NCBI GenBank assembly: GCA_945877525.1
Contig: CAMDVP010000173.1
Coordinates: 1-6,587, forward strand
DNA: 6,587 bases
DNA from: an uncultured Clostridia bacterium
Lineage (GTDB): Bacteria; Bacillota; Clostridia; Christensenellales; Aristaeellaceae
Direction: 5' to 3'
A model generated the notes under the pieces. It ran no database searches and was not told the origin of the DNA. It was given only the letters and a program-made list of their open reading frames with translations. Positions 5,539 to 6,587 of the stretch are shown one piece after another (the first letter of the stretch is position 1; each line of letters begins with the position of its first letter). The translations under genes and the position numbers were made by a program.

Positions 5539-6271
5539 AGGCGTTCACCTTCTTTCGCAGCGTTCCAGCAAGTGTGGCAGCAAGTATTCCCAGCGCCAGC
5601 AGCAGGGGCCAAACCGCGCCGGTAAGCCAGTTGGTCGGATTGAGCAGCGCCACATCCGGGAAGAAGCGGGTGCCAATCATCACCATGGCGTAGCACAGGC
5701 ACAGCGGCGCAAGGTAGGCAGCAGAGGTCGTTTCCGTCATTAGGGCCATCAGGCAGCCTGCGCCCGCCCAGATGCCGCCGCACAGCATCCGGCGCAAAAG
5801 CAGCGGCCAGACGGGGGCGAAATCTCCCGCGGGGAATGGCTGCCCGGCGCAAATCAGCATCATCAGGTGGAACACCAGCAGTAGGCCCATGGCAGCCGCG
5901 ATTTGCAGCAGCATTCCGCTGGCGAAGGTGGCAAGCATCTTTCCGGCAATCCAGCCTTTGCGCCCTACACGGAAGACCGCAGGGCGGATGGCTCCGCTCC
6001 TGATTTCCTGCAACGCCTGTGCCGAAAAGGGCAGCGCAGATAGCGCAGGCAGGATCATCACGCCGAAGCTGCCCTGCAAGCCCTGGGATAACAGCGATGC
6101 GGCATCCAGCCAGAAGCTGTCCTCAGACAGCTCTATTTCAGTCAGCATATTGATCAGGTAGTAGGACTGATCGCCAATGGACATATACAGCGACAATATC
6201 GAGGCAAAAACGACAACAAGAAACCAACGCCCCGTGATCGCGCGGCGAAAATCATCAGCTATGCACTTCAT
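5531..6271 (-). CDS. ABC-2 type transporter permease (246 residues)
   Basis: The product is a hydrophobic protein with about six transmembrane helices, near residues 15-31, 64-86, 110-141, 160-178, 183-200 and 217-236. The cytoplasmic segment EIRSGAIRPAVFRVGRKGWIAGKM (89-112) matches the conserved coupling-type segment of ABC-2 permeases (E-x-x-x-G followed by R-x-G-R and G-K). The size is typical of LanE/LanG-like or bacitracin-type permeases. The ATG at 6269-6271 is supported by AAGGAG at 6279-6284, 7 bases upstream, which overlaps the stop codon of the preceding gene. It probably forms a heterodimer with the 301-residue permease, whose gene begins inside this one. The substrate is not evident. 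Confidence 0.85.
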   Translation of the reverse strand: MKCIADDFRRAITGRWFLVVVFASILSLYMSIGDQSYYLINMLTEIELSEDSFWLDAASLLSQGLQGSFGVMILPALSALPFSAQALQEIRSGAIRPAVFRVGRKGWIAGKMLATFASGMLLQIAAAMGLLLVFHLMMLICAGQPFPAGDFAPVWPLLLRRMLCGGIWAGAGCLMALMTETTSAAYLAPLCLCYAMVMIGTRFFPDVALLNPTNWLTGAVWPLLLALGILAATLAGTLRKKVNAYV

Positions 6272-6282
6272 AGGCAGGCTCC

Positions 6283-6587
6283 TTAGTAGCCGTAGTTGCG
6301 GTCAATCACCGTGCCGCTTATCGCGTCAATCGTCAGGAGGGAGTTGCAGGGGTAGTCATACGTTTCACGCGGAAGAATCTGGATGCCCATAAAGTCCCAC
6401 ACCGGGCGCAGCTCCCATTGGTTGGGGTTGTCCTTGCACAAAACAGGCATATAGCCCAGACGTATTTCGGTGATATGCATGCCGTTCTTCGCCGCGGCTG
6501 TACGGCCCATATCATTTTCGGTGCCTTGAACAGACAGCGGGGCAATCGCGCCGAAGATGCTCATGATTTCCTCAAAGGGCAGCAGCT
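6283..6587 (-). CDS. C-terminal part of a DUF6034-like protein, first visible gene of the ABC operon
   Basis: The frame is open through the right edge of the window (LLPFEEIMSIFGAIAPLS at the visible start), so about 101 C-terminal residues are seen. The ATG at 6562-6564 is internal to that frame and lacks a ribosome binding site. The remaining sequence runs ITEIRLGYMPVLCKDNP, WELRPVWDFMGI and SLLTIDAISGTVIDRNYGY. This LGYM / PVWDF / L-x-I-D-A-x-x-G pattern is what I associate with the end of DUF6034-type and PepSY-like extracytoplasmic proteins of Clostridia. In those families the protein is usually a lipoprotein; the missing N-terminus prevents checking this. The stop codon lies 11 bases before the first permease gene, indicating co-transcription. 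It may be a substrate-binding or sensing partner of the transporter. The domain call is tentative. Confidence 0.6.
   Translation of the reverse strand, partial: LLPFEEIMSIFGAIAPLSVQGTENDMGRTAAAKNGMHITEIRLGYMPVLCKDNPNQWELRPVWDFMGIQILPRETYDYPCNSLLTIDAISGTVIDRNYGY

Overview
The window looks like a chromosomal stretch of a GC-rich anaerobic Firmicute of the Clostridia, plausibly a gut species. This rests on strong AGGAGG-type ribosome binding sites, canonical -10/-35 promoters, classical hairpin-plus-T-run terminators, a tRNA gene with encoded CCA, and protein families (DUF4317, a DUF6034-like protein, ABC-2 transporters) that I associate with that class. The taxon is an inference, because the window holds no rRNA or other phylogenetic marker.

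Layout from left to right. Positions 1-266 (+) hold the C-terminal end of a lipocalin-like beta-strand domain, closed by a strong terminator. A 250-base gap follows. It holds an extended -10 promoter and a GC-rich block of nested and mutually exclusive inverted repeats, flanked by a 7-bp direct repeat. A DUF4317 gene (519-1694, -) and a D-aminoacylase-like amidohydrolase gene (1839-3422, +) are divergently transcribed from a short region carrying a recognisable promoter for each. The amidohydrolase unit ends in a terminator at 3487-3541. A tRNA-Lys(CUU) gene (3646-3721, -) has its own consensus promoter and terminator. From 3945 to the right edge lies a minus-strand ABC transporter operon. In transcription order it encodes the end of a probable secreted or lipoprotein-type partner, two six-helix permeases and an ATPase.

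How the genes work together. The DUF4317 gene, the amidohydrolase and the tRNA appear to be independent transcription units. The last four genes form one tightly coupled unit: an 11-nt gap followed by two 8-nt overlaps. The ATPase has a glutamate at the Q-loop position and a SLGMRQ signature, features I associate with the BcrA/LanF (bacitracin and lantibiotic self-protection) class. A role in export or in resistance to a membrane-active compound is therefore a reasonable but unproven guess. Most of the window is ordinary; the structured intergenic block and the ABC operon deserve the closest look.
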